A stretch of 64,000 bases of DNA. It comes from JAQVEB01 sp028698105 (lineage in GTDB: Bacteria; Bacteroidota; Bacteroidia; Bacteroidales; Dysgonomonadaceae). The translations under genes and the position numbers were made by a program. The stretch is taken from assembly GCA_964293155.1 (NCBI GenBank), contig CAXYYA010000006.1, positions 1 through 64,000 of the forward strand. The letters are read 5' to 3'. The notes under the pieces are model-generated. The model was not told the DNA's origin. It made no database searches and was given only the letters and a program-made list of their open reading frames with translations. Of this stretch, positions 34,088-43,547 are shown piece after piece. Numbering within the stretch: the first letter of the stretch is position 1; every line of letters begins with the position of its first letter.

Positions 34088-35269
34088 TCAGTTCAAATAC
34101 TTCTTTAAATTTGCCACTTTAGCGTCCATATCCAAAATGCTTCCGATATCTTTGTGCATTTGTTTTTCGTCAAGCATTTTTTTCAGTTCGTTAAAAGAGA
34201 AATTTTTTAGTTGGCGCATTGTGTATATATTTTGAGCATTTTTTGAGTGAATAAATTGATACAGCGTACTTTTCTCATCCATGAAAATTATTTTCCCCAA
34301 TTTTAAAAACATAAAAACATTTCCGGCTGCCTGGCTGCGAATATGGTTCATCACAACAATTCCCACTTTGTTGAACATGGCGTAATATTCTTCACGGTCA
34401 ATAAACTCCAGCAACGGTTTAAATTTTTTCCCAAAAATACGCTCACCTTTCTCAATCACTTGTTTCGTGTATTTGGAGCCTGTTCTTTCACCGTAACTCA
34501 ACGGACATATTATTTCCACAGGGTCGTCTTTCAGGTGCGAAATATCATCCAAAGCTTCAAAATGGTTATTCGAAATCGTGGCCGAATTTCCAAGCCAAAT
34601 CGTGATTTGATCAGTCGTGCGCCAACTATCAGAATTAAGCAAATAACTATTATTTTCGTTTAGGCCGATTTCGTAAACAAAATAAACGAATTTTGCCCGA
34701 AATCCGGGGTAGTGATCCTGTACCCATTGATAATCAAATTCGTTCCAATGAAAAAAAAGATTGATTCGCTGCATTACCTGCTTCTTTTTTCTCCACTCTA
34801 CCGGAGAGAATGCTACACGCCAAATATGCCTGCCAAAAAGAAGGGAATTATAGAACCGCCCATGTTGTGGGTCTTTATCGAATCTGTTTTTTTTGTGTTT
34901 ATTGAAGAAATCGAAACTTGTTGATTTTAGGATATCCTTATCAAACAGATATGTAGGCGTGGCAATTAAATCGCCCATCCAGCTAAATATGCCCACCTCA
35001 ACTTCTTCGGGGAGTGAAAGAACGATGTCATATACACGGCGGTCTAACCAATGGATAAAAACCTTATCACTTTTTTTTAACTTGTTTGCAATGGTTGAAA
35101 ACCAATATTTTTTAGCCGATTTTACCAACGTTACAAGCGCAGAATTCACAAACCTGGGTTCTTTCGTATAGCAGGAAACGATGTAAACATTCTTGTGGGG
35201 AGCATATTTTTCGGCATCGGCGATAAAGTCATTTGTGAATTTTTCGTCGATCATTAAATGATAATTCAT
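34088..35269 (-). CDS. GT56-family glycosyltransferase (4-acetamido-4,6-dideoxyhexose transferase, WecF-like)
   Basis: The 393-residue protein shows the pattern of the TDP-Fuc4NAc:lipid II transferase family: IWLGNSATISNNHFEALDDI, EIICPLSYGERTGSKYTKQV, FGKKFKPLLEFIDREEYYAMF and VGIVVMNHIRSQAAGNVFMFLKLGK. Family members transfer a 4-acetamido-4,6-dideoxy sugar from a dTDP donor to a lipid-linked glycan at the cytoplasmic face. The two upstream genes encode enzymes that would make such a sugar. Its start overlaps the acyltransferase stop by four bases. GC content is lower than in the flanking housekeeping genes. Confidence 0.82.
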   Translation of the reverse strand: MNYHLMIDEKFTNDFIADAEKYAPHKNVYIVSCYTKEPRFVNSALVTLVKSAKKYWFSTIANKLKKSDKVFIHWLDRRVYDIVLSLPEEVEVGIFSWMGDLIATPTYLFDKDILKSTSFDFFNKHKKNRFDKDPQHGRFYNSLLFGRHIWRVAFSPVEWRKKKQVMQRINLFFHWNEFDYQWVQDHYPGFRAKFVYFVYEIGLNENNSYLLNSDSWRTTDQITIWLGNSATISNNHFEALDDISHLKDDPVEIICPLSYGERTGSKYTKQVIEKGERIFGKKFKPLLEFIDREEYYAMFNKVGIVVMNHIRSQAAGNVFMFLKLGKIIFMDEKSTLYQFIHSKNAQNIYTMRQLKNFSFNELKKMLDEKQMHKDIGSILDMDAKVANLKKYLN

Positions 35270-35907
35270 GTAGCTGAAAGGTTTTTTTTGATGATCGCCG
35301 GAACACCCGCAACCATCACGTTATCGGGGATATCTTTTGTAACTACAGCCCCTGCGGCAACAATTACGTTATTGCCGATTTTCACGTCGGGCAGTACAAT
35401 TGCCCCACATCCGACCTGTGTGAAACTGCCGATAACAACTCGTCCCAATAAGCTCACATTTGGGGAAATTTCAACGAACTCTCCGATTTTCACATCGTGT
35501 GTAATTACCGTGTTGTAATAAACCATCGTGCCTTTTTCGATAACAACGTCGTTTGAAATTTTGACGCCCGACAAAATGTTGCACCCCTCTCCTATGGATA
35601 CGCCGTAACTGCCGATATCGGTTTTAAGGCTAATCACACTTGTGTATTTTCCTCCTAAAACGTTGAATTTATCATACATTTTTTTTCTCAGTTGCGGATT
35701 GCCTATCCCAATGGTAAAACGATCATCCACAGTTTTAAAATAATCTCTGACAGCTACTTCGGTTTTTAAAACCGGAAATTGACCGTATAGGTAATCGGGC
35801 GAGTTTTTGTTTATATCGTCATAAAAGACAAGATTGACTAACTCGTTGTTTTGCAGTAATATTTCTAAAATTTCTTTGGCGAAACCCTTGGCACCTACTA
35901 CAAGCAT
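35266..35907 (-). CDS. Sugar N-acyltransferase, NeuD/PglD/VioB-like hexapeptide protein
   Basis: The 213-residue protein has an N-terminal Rossmann-like sugar-nucleotide domain (MLVVGAKGFAKEILEIL) and a left-handed beta helix (about 95-200) of hexapeptide repeats. The catalytic-base His lies in NTVITHDVKIGEFVEISPN, and the end VAGVPAIIKK is typical. PglD and VioB acetylate the 4-amino group of nucleotide-linked 4-amino-4,6-dideoxy sugars, fitting the aminotransferase just upstream (4 bp apart). It overlaps the GT56 gene by 4 bp. Confidence 0.85.
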   Translation of the reverse strand: MLVVGAKGFAKEILEILLQNNELVNLVFYDDINKNSPDYLYGQFPVLKTEVAVRDYFKTVDDRFTIGIGNPQLRKKMYDKFNVLGGKYTSVISLKTDIGSYGVSIGEGCNILSGVKISNDVVIEKGTMVYYNTVITHDVKIGEFVEISPNVSLLGRVVIGSFTQVGCGAIVLPDVKIGNNVIVAAGAVVTKDIPDNVMVAGVPAIIKKNLSAT

Positions 35908-35911
35908 ACGC

Positions 35912-37030
35912 TTAATGGTTTTTTATCGTATAACAAATATGTTCAACGTCTGCCGTTTCCAACTCTGAGCTCATGGGTAAACATATAACGCTCTCCGACA
36001 ATTTACGGGCATTAGGCAGATTCTCTTTAGTGGCGGAAGGCAGACCTTTATAAGTTGGAAAATCGCTGATCAGTGGATAAAAATATCGTCTGCCGTAAAT
36101 ATTGTTTTTTTGTAAATAAAAATATAAACTGTCGCGGCTTCTCCCAAACAGCTGCTCGTCTATAAAAATCGGAAAATAGGAATAATTATACGTTACATTG
36201 GGATCGCTATCGAAGAACGTGAGCCCGGGAATATTTTTAAGTTTATCTCTATAGATATCGGCAATCTGCTTCCTTTTAGCGATAGAGCTGTCTATATATT
36301 TCAGTTCCAGAAGGCCGTATGCTGACCTTATTTCATCCATTTTTCCGTTTATGCCGGGAGCTATTACAGTGGTTTCATCGGCAAACCCAAAATTTTTCAG
36401 GTAGTCAATACGATGTTTGGTTTTTTCATCGTGACATACCAGCGCTCCTCCCTCAATTGTATTGTACACTTTTGTAGCGTGAAAACTTAACGTGCTCATA
36501 TCACCGGAGGTGAGGATGGAATGGCCGTTTTCCTTCACTCCGAAAGCATGCGCCGCGTCGTATATTACCTTTAAGCCATAGGTATCGGCAATACGTTGAA
36601 TATGCTCCGTGTCGCATGGACTTCCATACACGTGAACAGGCATTATAGCTGTGGTTTTTGGTGTAATAGCAGCTTCTATTTTATTGGGATCAATATTACC
36701 TGTTCTCAAATCAACATCAACAAAAACCGGCTTAATTCCATTCCACCAAAGAGAGTGTGTTGTTGCCACAAAACTGTATGGAGTGGTAATTACTTCTCCC
36801 GTTATTCGTAATGCTTGTAAAGCAACCATAATTGGGAGTGTTCCGTTCGTAAAAAGGCTTATATATGGAACTTCAAGAAATTCGCATAGCGCACTTTCCA
36901 GCAACTGATGATAGTGTCCGTTGTTGGTAATCCATTTCCGTTTCCATATATCTTCGAGATAAAGGACAAATTCTTCTAACGGAGGAAGCAGAGGCACTGT
37001 GACCAACAGTTTTTTTTCGTGATTTTGCAT
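35912..37030 (-). CDS. DegT/DnrJ/EryC1/StrS-family sugar aminotransferase (VioA/WecE-like)
   Basis: This PLP enzyme would aminate a 4-keto-6-deoxy sugar nucleotide. The 372-residue protein carries the cofactor Asp in VIYDAAHAFGV (D158) and the Schiff-base Lys in SFHATKVYNTIEGG (K187), plus the N-terminal WITNNGHYHQLLE and the FTNGTLPIMVALQAL phosphate-binding region. With the following acyltransferase and GT56 transferase it forms a three-gene unit for a 4-acetamido-4,6-dideoxyhexose (Qui4NAc or Fuc4NAc). The dTDP-sugar precursor genes rmlA/rmlB are not in the window. A -7 box lies at 37096-37103. Confidence 0.88.
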   Translation of the reverse strand: MQNHEKKLLVTVPLLPPLEEFVLYLEDIWKRKWITNNGHYHQLLESALCEFLEVPYISLFTNGTLPIMVALQALRITGEVITTPYSFVATTHSLWWNGIKPVFVDVDLRTGNIDPNKIEAAITPKTTAIMPVHVYGSPCDTEHIQRIADTYGLKVIYDAAHAFGVKENGHSILTSGDMSTLSFHATKVYNTIEGGALVCHDEKTKHRIDYLKNFGFADETTVIAPGINGKMDEIRSAYGLLELKYIDSSIAKRKQIADIYRDKLKNIPGLTFFDSDPNVTYNYSYFPIFIDEQLFGRSRDSLYFYLQKNNIYGRRYFYPLISDFPTYKGLPSATKENLPNARKLSESVICLPMSSELETADVEHICYTIKNH

Positions 37031-37095
37031 AAAGAATACGTTCTATCTTCAATTAAAAAATTGGAGTTACGTTCATTAATCTCCAACATCTTCTG

Positions 37096-37103
37096 CAAAG
37101 ATA
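37096..37103 (-). promoter_or_regulatory. Putative -7 box for the amino-sugar cassette
   Basis: On the minus strand this reads TATCTTTG (TAnnTTTG), 65 bp upstream of the aminotransferase ATG. No -33 at good spacing. Confidence 0.4.
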
Positions 37104-37249
37104 TAGAAAAGAAATTAATCGGTTAATTGCTTTTTGAACAATATTGGCTTGCATTATTGCACGATATGCGAAAAATCAACAATTTTCGGAATAATAAGAC
37201 CCATTTTAATCTCCGGGAGAACGGATTAAGAGAATTTCAAAAACCGGAG

Positions 37250-40207
37250 TTACAAGTTAGATTCTTCGATAGTTACCGGCCCCAGCAAGCCGGATGGCTC
37301 TAACGGTATTTTTTCGAGTGGCTTACCCGTAAAATCATTTCCCAAAACGATATTTGTTTTGGTTATTTGATCTTTACCCGGGTACATCTCGTCACCTGCT
37401 ACTCTGTTGAACCATGAGTTGATAACGGTTATTGTAAGTGAATTTTTTCCGTTCTTTAAGTCATCGGTAACATCTACTCTAAATGGTTTGGTCCAAACGA
37501 TTCCTTTTTCTTTGCCATTTATCTTAACAACCGCGATGCCAACATCTTTAACGTTCTCCAATTGTAAAATGTAAGATTTGTTTTTGTGAGGAGTAAAGTC
37601 AAACTCCTGGCTGTAAATAGCAGGTCCCGAATAAAACTTAATGAGTTTATCAGCAAATGATGTCCAGTCCGCCAACTTGGGGAAGGTAACGTTTCCTGCA
37701 CCGCCTAACTTCGGGTCGAAGTAAACGTTCCAGGCCCCATTTAAGATTTTGGTTATTTCATAAACGGGATAGTTACCTTCACCTTCGCCTTGCACATCGG
37801 TACCTATTTTTTTATTAAAAACAATCATTACAGAGCCATACGGTTGGAACGTTATCGGGACCGAAGTAAGTCCGTTCTTTTGGGTGAAGGCTTTTGCTTC
37901 ACGAATTTCACCGGTTAAGGCATCCCACAATTCCGGCTGTAATCCTTTAACTCTGAAGGTTGCTTCTATTTTTTGTTCTACTGCTGTTTGATTACACAGA
38001 AAATAGAAATCCTTATCAGCAATTGTATAATGGATGTAGTCAATATTTTTTGTATCGGTATTTGAAACACGAATATCGGGAGAGATATTTTCCGATATCA
38101 AGAAATCACGTGCGGAAATTCCCCACGCAACAGTTCCTTTCTTATATTGCTTTCTTCCTATCGTTTGCGGTTTTTCTCCCCAAATAACATCTGCTAATTG
38201 ATGAAATTCGTTCTGAGCTTTTTCTCCACCAACCAGGCTAATCAGCCGTTCCGGTTTAAATCCGATAACTTTCGCTCCCTCCGACAACAGAGACTCAACC
38301 TTTTTTAAAGCCTCCAACGACAATACCCTGTGATCAGGTAAAACAAGTACGTTGTATTCTATTCCTCCCGGCACAACCAACTTTCTGTCTTTTACTTTTA
38401 ACCGCAACAGTATTGTTTCATCCGTGACATCATAATCGAAACCGGGCAATGCACCGGCCGGATCCGATTCCTTATACGGAAACACATTTGGAATATGATC
38501 TCCGTAATAATAAAGGACATCAGCTACAAATTTACCATTTTGCACAACAAACTGTGTGCGATGCAGATAATCAATGAATGCATTTGACTCATTCCACCAG
38601 GTAATCTGTGGATTGATGTGCGTACCGGCGAAATATTCCTGTCCCGGAAGCCCCATTTCAATGGGAGATGCGGTAAACGTGTGAAAATAGACGCGATTCA
38701 GGCCGGAACAAACCTCGTGATCGAAAGACGGCTTTTGATCGTGCCATAACTCGTCATTCCAGTGCAGGCCTATGGTTGTAAACGATTCTGCTCCTACGAT
38801 TTTTTTGCCGTAAATATGTGCAGCTGAGGAAGCTTGCTTCACAAAAAAACGGTTTTCCGGCGTGGGGCGATGAGGTGATGGAGCCCAAAACTCACTCATT
38901 ACAATATCGCTGAATCCGTAATTTTTTATTCCATCCAAAGGCCCAGCGTGCGGCCCCGCAGATTCAGGTTGGATTCCTAAATTATATTTATGAGCGTATT
39001 GTGCGAAATAAGCATAGTGATTATTTGCAACCAAGTCTGCAAGCGTTTTCCTGAAATCGGCTAAAAAAGCGTTTGAAACATCAATGTCATCTATTACGTA
39101 TCCGGCAATGATCGGTAAATATTTTTTCGAGTCGTATTTACGATAATTTTTGAATTCTTCTCCGAAATTATCTGTCCAATTCATTCCTCCGCATTCCCAA
39201 CTATCGGTTTCCATGTATTTCAGTGTAGTGCCAACATGATCCCCGGCCGCCTTCAGTATAGGATCCACCACATCTTTCCAGTAAAAATCGAAAGCTTTTT
39301 TACTCATATAGTCAATTACCATTCCTTGCCAACCTTCACTCGAAGTTGAAACATCAGCCTTTGTACATGTGTATCCGATTCGCATTACCGTCCATTCTCC
39401 TTTCGGTACTTTCCAATTTAATTCCCCGTTATCATTCATCAATGACGTAATGTCCATCACGTCTTCTTTTCTGACGATAGACGTTGAAGTATCTTCCTTT
39501 TTATCCGTCAATCGTTCCTGTCTCTGGTTATCCAATAAAAAACGACAATCCGGTGCGGAACCTCCAAGTTCATGAAAGCCAAGCTTATAATCTAAGAAAT
39601 TGATTTTCTCTTTTATTTTTTGGCGATTGTTTACCGGAAATGCCAATACGGCAATATCTTTGTACAATTTGTAATGATTTGGGATTGGCAATGCTTGTGT
39701 TATTTCTTTGCCACCCGCAAATTTAGTTTCTGAATAAGTCAGTTGCTTCGCAGCGTATTCGGGCGTTACACGGGGGCCGCCTAAGTTCCACCCGCTTTGA
39801 ATGTTAAAACCCATTTCCAACCCCAACCTCCGAGCCTCATCCAAAGCGAAAACAAAGAGTTTATTCCATTCATCGGAACCATAAAGCGGACCCGCAGGCA
39901 CATCTTTATTGCCTCTTTGATTATACCCGCCTGCATCAAAAATCATCGCTCCCTGAAAATTTTTGGATTTCATGGCTTCCAAATCTTTTGTTATAGATTC
40001 ACGCGTTACATTACCGTTTAACCACCACCACCAACAATTAACACCACTGGATGAATCCGGATTTTTGAAGTTTTCAGACAGAAACTCGTAATTTATTTTC
40101 GTCTGAGGTTGAATACTTTTTGAATTATTTAGATTCACACTGCATCCCACCGATATCGTCATAAAAAGGGTTGCAAATAGAAATAATTTACTTTTGCCCG
40201 TTTTCAT
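37250..40207 (-). CDS. GH106-type alpha-L-rhamnosidase-like glycoside hydrolase
   Basis: The 985-residue lipoprotein (signal KLFLFATLFMTISVGC, Cys 22) has the GH106 opening VNCWWWWLNGNVTRESITKDL, an (alpha/beta)8 catalytic region with acidic segments such as MGFNIQSGWNLGGPRVTPE and KYMETDSWECGGMNWTDNF, and a C-terminal beta-sandwich (about 860-960, PAIYSQEFDFTP...VNGKEKGIVWTKPFRVDVT) typical of carbohydrate-binding jelly rolls. It should cleave terminal rhamnose from plant pectin or bacterial glycans outside the cytoplasm. It stands alone, without SusC/SusD partners. Its composition is lower in GC than that of rnr or ligA. Confidence 0.83.
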   Translation of the reverse strand: MKTGKSKLFLFATLFMTISVGCSVNLNNSKSIQPQTKINYEFLSENFKNPDSSSGVNCWWWWLNGNVTRESITKDLEAMKSKNFQGAMIFDAGGYNQRGNKDVPAGPLYGSDEWNKLFVFALDEARRLGLEMGFNIQSGWNLGGPRVTPEYAAKQLTYSETKFAGGKEITQALPIPNHYKLYKDIAVLAFPVNNRQKIKEKINFLDYKLGFHELGGSAPDCRFLLDNQRQERLTDKKEDTSTSIVRKEDVMDITSLMNDNGELNWKVPKGEWTVMRIGYTCTKADVSTSSEGWQGMVIDYMSKKAFDFYWKDVVDPILKAAGDHVGTTLKYMETDSWECGGMNWTDNFGEEFKNYRKYDSKKYLPIIAGYVIDDIDVSNAFLADFRKTLADLVANNHYAYFAQYAHKYNLGIQPESAGPHAGPLDGIKNYGFSDIVMSEFWAPSPHRPTPENRFFVKQASSAAHIYGKKIVGAESFTTIGLHWNDELWHDQKPSFDHEVCSGLNRVYFHTFTASPIEMGLPGQEYFAGTHINPQITWWNESNAFIDYLHRTQFVVQNGKFVADVLYYYGDHIPNVFPYKESDPAGALPGFDYDVTDETILLRLKVKDRKLVVPGGIEYNVLVLPDHRVLSLEALKKVESLLSEGAKVIGFKPERLISLVGGEKAQNEFHQLADVIWGEKPQTIGRKQYKKGTVAWGISARDFLISENISPDIRVSNTDTKNIDYIHYTIADKDFYFLCNQTAVEQKIEATFRVKGLQPELWDALTGEIREAKAFTQKNGLTSVPITFQPYGSVMIVFNKKIGTDVQGEGEGNYPVYEITKILNGAWNVYFDPKLGGAGNVTFPKLADWTSFADKLIKFYSGPAIYSQEFDFTPHKNKSYILQLENVKDVGIAVVKINGKEKGIVWTKPFRVDVTDDLKNGKNSLTITVINSWFNRVAGDEMYPGKDQITKTNIVLGNDFTGKPLEKIPLEPSGLLGPVTIEESNL

Positions 40208-40227
40208 TTTTTATTTTGTATATTGCA

Positions 40228-40235
40228 CAAATCTA
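40228..40235 (-). promoter_or_regulatory. Putative -7 box for the GH106 gene
   Basis: On the minus strand this reads TAGATTTG, matching TAnnTTTG, 20 bp before the ATG at 40207. Confidence 0.4.
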
Positions 40236-40346
40236 CCTTGTTTTAAGGAAAGAGGAACTTAAAAAGTGATATTTCTTATATGAAATTTGATTTTTTTGAA
40301 AGATACTCAACGATCTTATCTCAAAAAAGATTCTGATTTTAGAAAT

Positions 40347-41015
40347 TTATTCTACGAACCCGGAATAAGCGAGGGCAGCAGAAGATTTCATTTGCGATGA
40401 CGAACATTGCTGCTCGTCCCACCAGTTTTTCAGGCGATAAGTCAGGTATGCCGAGCCGGCTCCCACAATAATTCCGCCGAGAACGTCGGAAGGATAGTGT
40501 ACACCAAAATACATGCGCGAGAAGGCAACCGATGATGCCCAAACATAAGCCGGAACGGCTACGTACCACTCAGGAAAAGCCAGTGTGAGCGAAGTTGCAA
40601 AAGCAAACGCCGATGAGGTGTGTCCCGACGGAAAAGAGTGTTTGGTTAACCACACGCCGTGATTGATAATTCTATCGGGATATGCGGCCGTTGGCCGGGG
40701 ACGATTTACGGCATATTTGATGGCCGTAGTAAGGATGAGGTTAACCCCTAAAGTAGCTCCCGTTGTGATTGCCGTTTGTGTAAGTTTGTCATTATCTTTC
40801 AACCATCCCATGAAACCCATCCCCAGTACGCCGCCTATCTCGAAAACTGCTGCCGAATGCGTGATAAACAGCATACTGTTGTTAAAACCGGTGCCGGCAT
40901 CAATGTGGTTTATCGGCTCTAACAGGTTTATATCGAGGTTTTGAGAATAAGCAATATCGGCGTTTGACCAAAGCAACACCGATATTACAACACAAAGGAA
41001 AGTCGTTCTCTTCAT
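40347..41015 (-). CDS. PAP2-family phosphatase
   Basis: The 222-residue protein has a signal peptide (MKRTTFLCVVISVLLWSNADIAYS) and several membrane helices. All three phosphatase motifs are present: KYAVNRPRP, PSGH within HSFPSGHTSSAF, and SRMYFGVHYPSDVLGG. The active site is expected on the periplasmic side. Likely substrates are undecaprenyl pyrophosphate, phosphatidylglycerophosphate or lipid A phosphates; the sequence does not decide between them. The gene lies alone between GH106 and rnr. Confidence 0.87.
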   Translation of the reverse strand: MKRTTFLCVVISVLLWSNADIAYSQNLDINLLEPINHIDAGTGFNNSMLFITHSAAVFEIGGVLGMGFMGWLKDNDKLTQTAITTGATLGVNLILTTAIKYAVNRPRPTAAYPDRIINHGVWLTKHSFPSGHTSSAFAFATSLTLAFPEWYVAVPAYVWASSVAFSRMYFGVHYPSDVLGGIIVGAGSAYLTYRLKNWWDEQQCSSSQMKSSAALAYSGFVE

Positions 41016-41227
41016 TTAAGTGGCAGAAAAGAATTATTGATATACGTTTTTGATACCTATTTTGAGATGGATTTTGTCTTTTTTTAAGGACGTTTAGCGG
41101 GTTGTAGTTCAACGAAAATCCCTATTTATCGGGGCTAAACAAGCGAGAAAAAAGGCAAAATACGCTCAAAAGAGCATCACATGAAACAAAAAATAAAAAA
41201 GAGCAATAATTGTTTGATGATACTTAC

Positions 41228-43375
41228 TTATGCCAGCGTAAAATCCAACTGTTTGCGTTCTAAGTTCGCACGCGTAACCTGAATGGTAATCGGCTGCCCT
41301 AACCGGTATTCTCTTTTTGTGCGCCGGCCCACAAGGCGATAATTCTTTTCGTCGAGTTCATAAAAATCATCATCCAACTCGCGAATGGGGATCATGCCTT
41401 CCACCTTATTTTCATTTATTTCGGCGTAAATACCCCATTCGGTAATGCCCGAAATTACCGCATCGTACACTTTCCCGAGTTTATCCGTCATAAATTCCAC
41501 TTGTTTGTATTTCACCGAATCGCGTTCGGCGTTGGCGGCAACCTGCTCCATCTGCGAACAATGAACGCATTCTTCTTCCGTTTCGGCCTGATTTACGCTC
41601 TTTCCGCCCTCGGTAAGGTATTTGTCGAGCAGGCGATGAACCATCATATCAGGGTAACGGCGGATGGGCGATGTGAAATGCGTGTAATAATCGAACGCTA
41701 AGCCGTAATGCCCCACATTTTTCGTGGAGTAAACAGCTTTCGACATGGAGCGGATTGCGATGGTTTCCACCAAATTTTCTTCGGGACGGCCTTGCACTTT
41801 GTCCAACAACGAATTTATGCTTTTAGCCACTTCAACTTTGGTACCGCCGGTTTTAATTTTGTGGCCGAAACGCAAAATAAAGGTGTTTAGAGTATCCAGT
41901 TTTTCGGGATCGGGCACATCGTGAATGCGGTAAACAAACGTTTTGGCTGTTTTGCCTTTCGGAACTTTTCCCACGGCTTCGGCCACCGTGCGGTTGGCCA
42001 AAAGCATAAATTCCTCAATGAGGTGGTTGGCCTCTTTGGATTCCTTGAAGAAAACGCCCAGGGGTTTCCCGTTTTCATCGAGATTGAATTTCACTTCGTA
42101 TCGTTCAAAGTTGATGGCGCCGTCGGCGAACCGGCGTTCGCGCAGTTGCTTAGCCAGATCGTTCAACGTAAGAATCTCCGAGCTGAAATCGCCTTTTCCG
42201 GTTTCGATAACGGTTTGCGCTTCCTCGTAAGCCAATCTCACATCCGATTTTATAACGGTTCGCACGATCCGGTGTTTTTTAACCTCGGCCTTGTTGTTCA
42301 TTTCAAAAATTACGGAATAGCAGAGCTTTTCCTCTTTCGGACGAAGCGAGCATACGCCGTTGCTCAGGCGCTCGGGCAACATGGGGATTGTCCTGTCCAC
42401 CAGATAAATAGATGTAGCCCGCTTTTCGGCCTCCTGATCAATAATATCTCCGGGTTTCACGTAATGCGTAACATCGGCGATGTGCACGCCCACTTCCCAC
42501 GAAGTAGCCGAAATCTTTTTCAGCGAAAGGGCATCATCGAAATCTTTGGCGTCTTTCGGGTCAATGGTCATGGTAAACACACCGCGAAAATCTTCGCGTT
42601 TGGCGATCTCTTCTTCCGAAATGGTATCGGGGATAAACTCGGCGAATTTTTCCACCTTTTCGGGATATTTGTACGGAAGATCGTATTGCGCCAGAATGGC
42701 GTGCATCTCGGTAGTGTTATCGCCCGGTTTTCCAAGCACATCCACTACTTTACCCACGGGATTATTGGCCTTTTCCGGCCATTCGATAATTTCTACCACC
42801 ACCTTGTCGCCGTCTTTTCCGCCGTTAAGATATTCCATCGGAATAAAAATATCGTTTGCCAGTATTTTGCTGTCCATCACAAGAAAAGCAAAATGTTTTT
42901 CCACATCCAACGTGCCCACGAACCGGGTTTTCGCACGCTCAAGCACCTCAACTACAACGCCTTCGGTTTCGGTGCGCTTGCGCTTGGCGAGGAGTTGAAC
43001 GCGCACCCGGTCGCCGTTCATGGCGTGTTGCGAATTGCGCTCGTGAATGTGAATGATGTTCCCGTCATCGTCCGGCACAAAAAAGTTTTTACCGTTGCTG
43101 CGCCGTTCAAACTTTCCTTCGAGCATTAATCCGCGATCATTAATGCGGTATCGCCCGCGCGATGTTTCCAAAATCACGTCCTGGTCGCGTAACTTATCGA
43201 GGACTTTCACCAGCACCGTTCGTCCTTCTTGTCCGTGGACATTAACGGCAGCGGCTATTTGTTTATAATTGAATTGTTTTTGTCTGTTCTGATTTAGAAA
43301 ATTAATGATAGATTGTACCAAATCTTTCTTTTTCGGTTTCGTTTCTCCAGTTGATGGTGTCATTCTTTTAGCCAT
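41228..43375 (-). CDS. rnr: Ribonuclease R
   Basis: This processive 3'-5' exoribonuclease degrades structured RNA. The 715-residue protein has an N-terminal helical/winged-helix domain (FLNQNRQKQFNYKQIAAAVN), two cold-shock domains, the RNB catalytic domain with the acidic cluster DPKDAKDFDDALSL and the HFTSPIRRYPDMMVHRLL motif, and a C-terminal S1 domain (GKVYDAVISGITEWGIYAEI...). The length is typical of Bacteroidetes. The product starts MAKRMTPSTGE. A minus-strand TTACTTTGC about 65 bp upstream is close to, but not exactly, the -7 consensus. Confidence 0.95.
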   Translation of the reverse strand: MAKRMTPSTGETKPKKKDLVQSIINFLNQNRQKQFNYKQIAAAVNVHGQEGRTVLVKVLDKLRDQDVILETSRGRYRINDRGLMLEGKFERRSNGKNFFVPDDDGNIIHIHERNSQHAMNGDRVRVQLLAKRKRTETEGVVVEVLERAKTRFVGTLDVEKHFAFLVMDSKILANDIFIPMEYLNGGKDGDKVVVEIIEWPEKANNPVGKVVDVLGKPGDNTTEMHAILAQYDLPYKYPEKVEKFAEFIPDTISEEEIAKREDFRGVFTMTIDPKDAKDFDDALSLKKISATSWEVGVHIADVTHYVKPGDIIDQEAEKRATSIYLVDRTIPMLPERLSNGVCSLRPKEEKLCYSVIFEMNNKAEVKKHRIVRTVIKSDVRLAYEEAQTVIETGKGDFSSEILTLNDLAKQLRERRFADGAINFERYEVKFNLDENGKPLGVFFKESKEANHLIEEFMLLANRTVAEAVGKVPKGKTAKTFVYRIHDVPDPEKLDTLNTFILRFGHKIKTGGTKVEVAKSINSLLDKVQGRPEENLVETIAIRSMSKAVYSTKNVGHYGLAFDYYTHFTSPIRRYPDMMVHRLLDKYLTEGGKSVNQAETEEECVHCSQMEQVAANAERDSVKYKQVEFMTDKLGKVYDAVISGITEWGIYAEINENKVEGMIPIRELDDDFYELDEKNYRLVGRRTKREYRLGQPITIQVTRANLERKQLDFTLA

Positions 43376-43522
43376 ATATCTTATTTTGTTTCACGTAAGT
43401 TTTATTATGATTACAACAATAAAAGCGTCTTTTAGTTAGCGCAAAGTAATAAAAAAGTTCGGATTTAGCTCAAACATTGGGTTGATATTCTTTGAGAAGA
43501 TGTATATTTAGAACATATTCGT

Positions 43523-43530
43523 TACTTTTG
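43523..43530 (+). promoter_or_regulatory. Putative -7 box that decides the start of the SDR gene
   Basis: TACTTTTG matches TAnnTTTG and overlaps an in-frame GTG at 43530. Transcription would begin after that GTG, so the ATG at 43548 is the likely start. Confidence 0.55.
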
Positions 43531-43547
43531 TGAAAATAAATCGAAAG

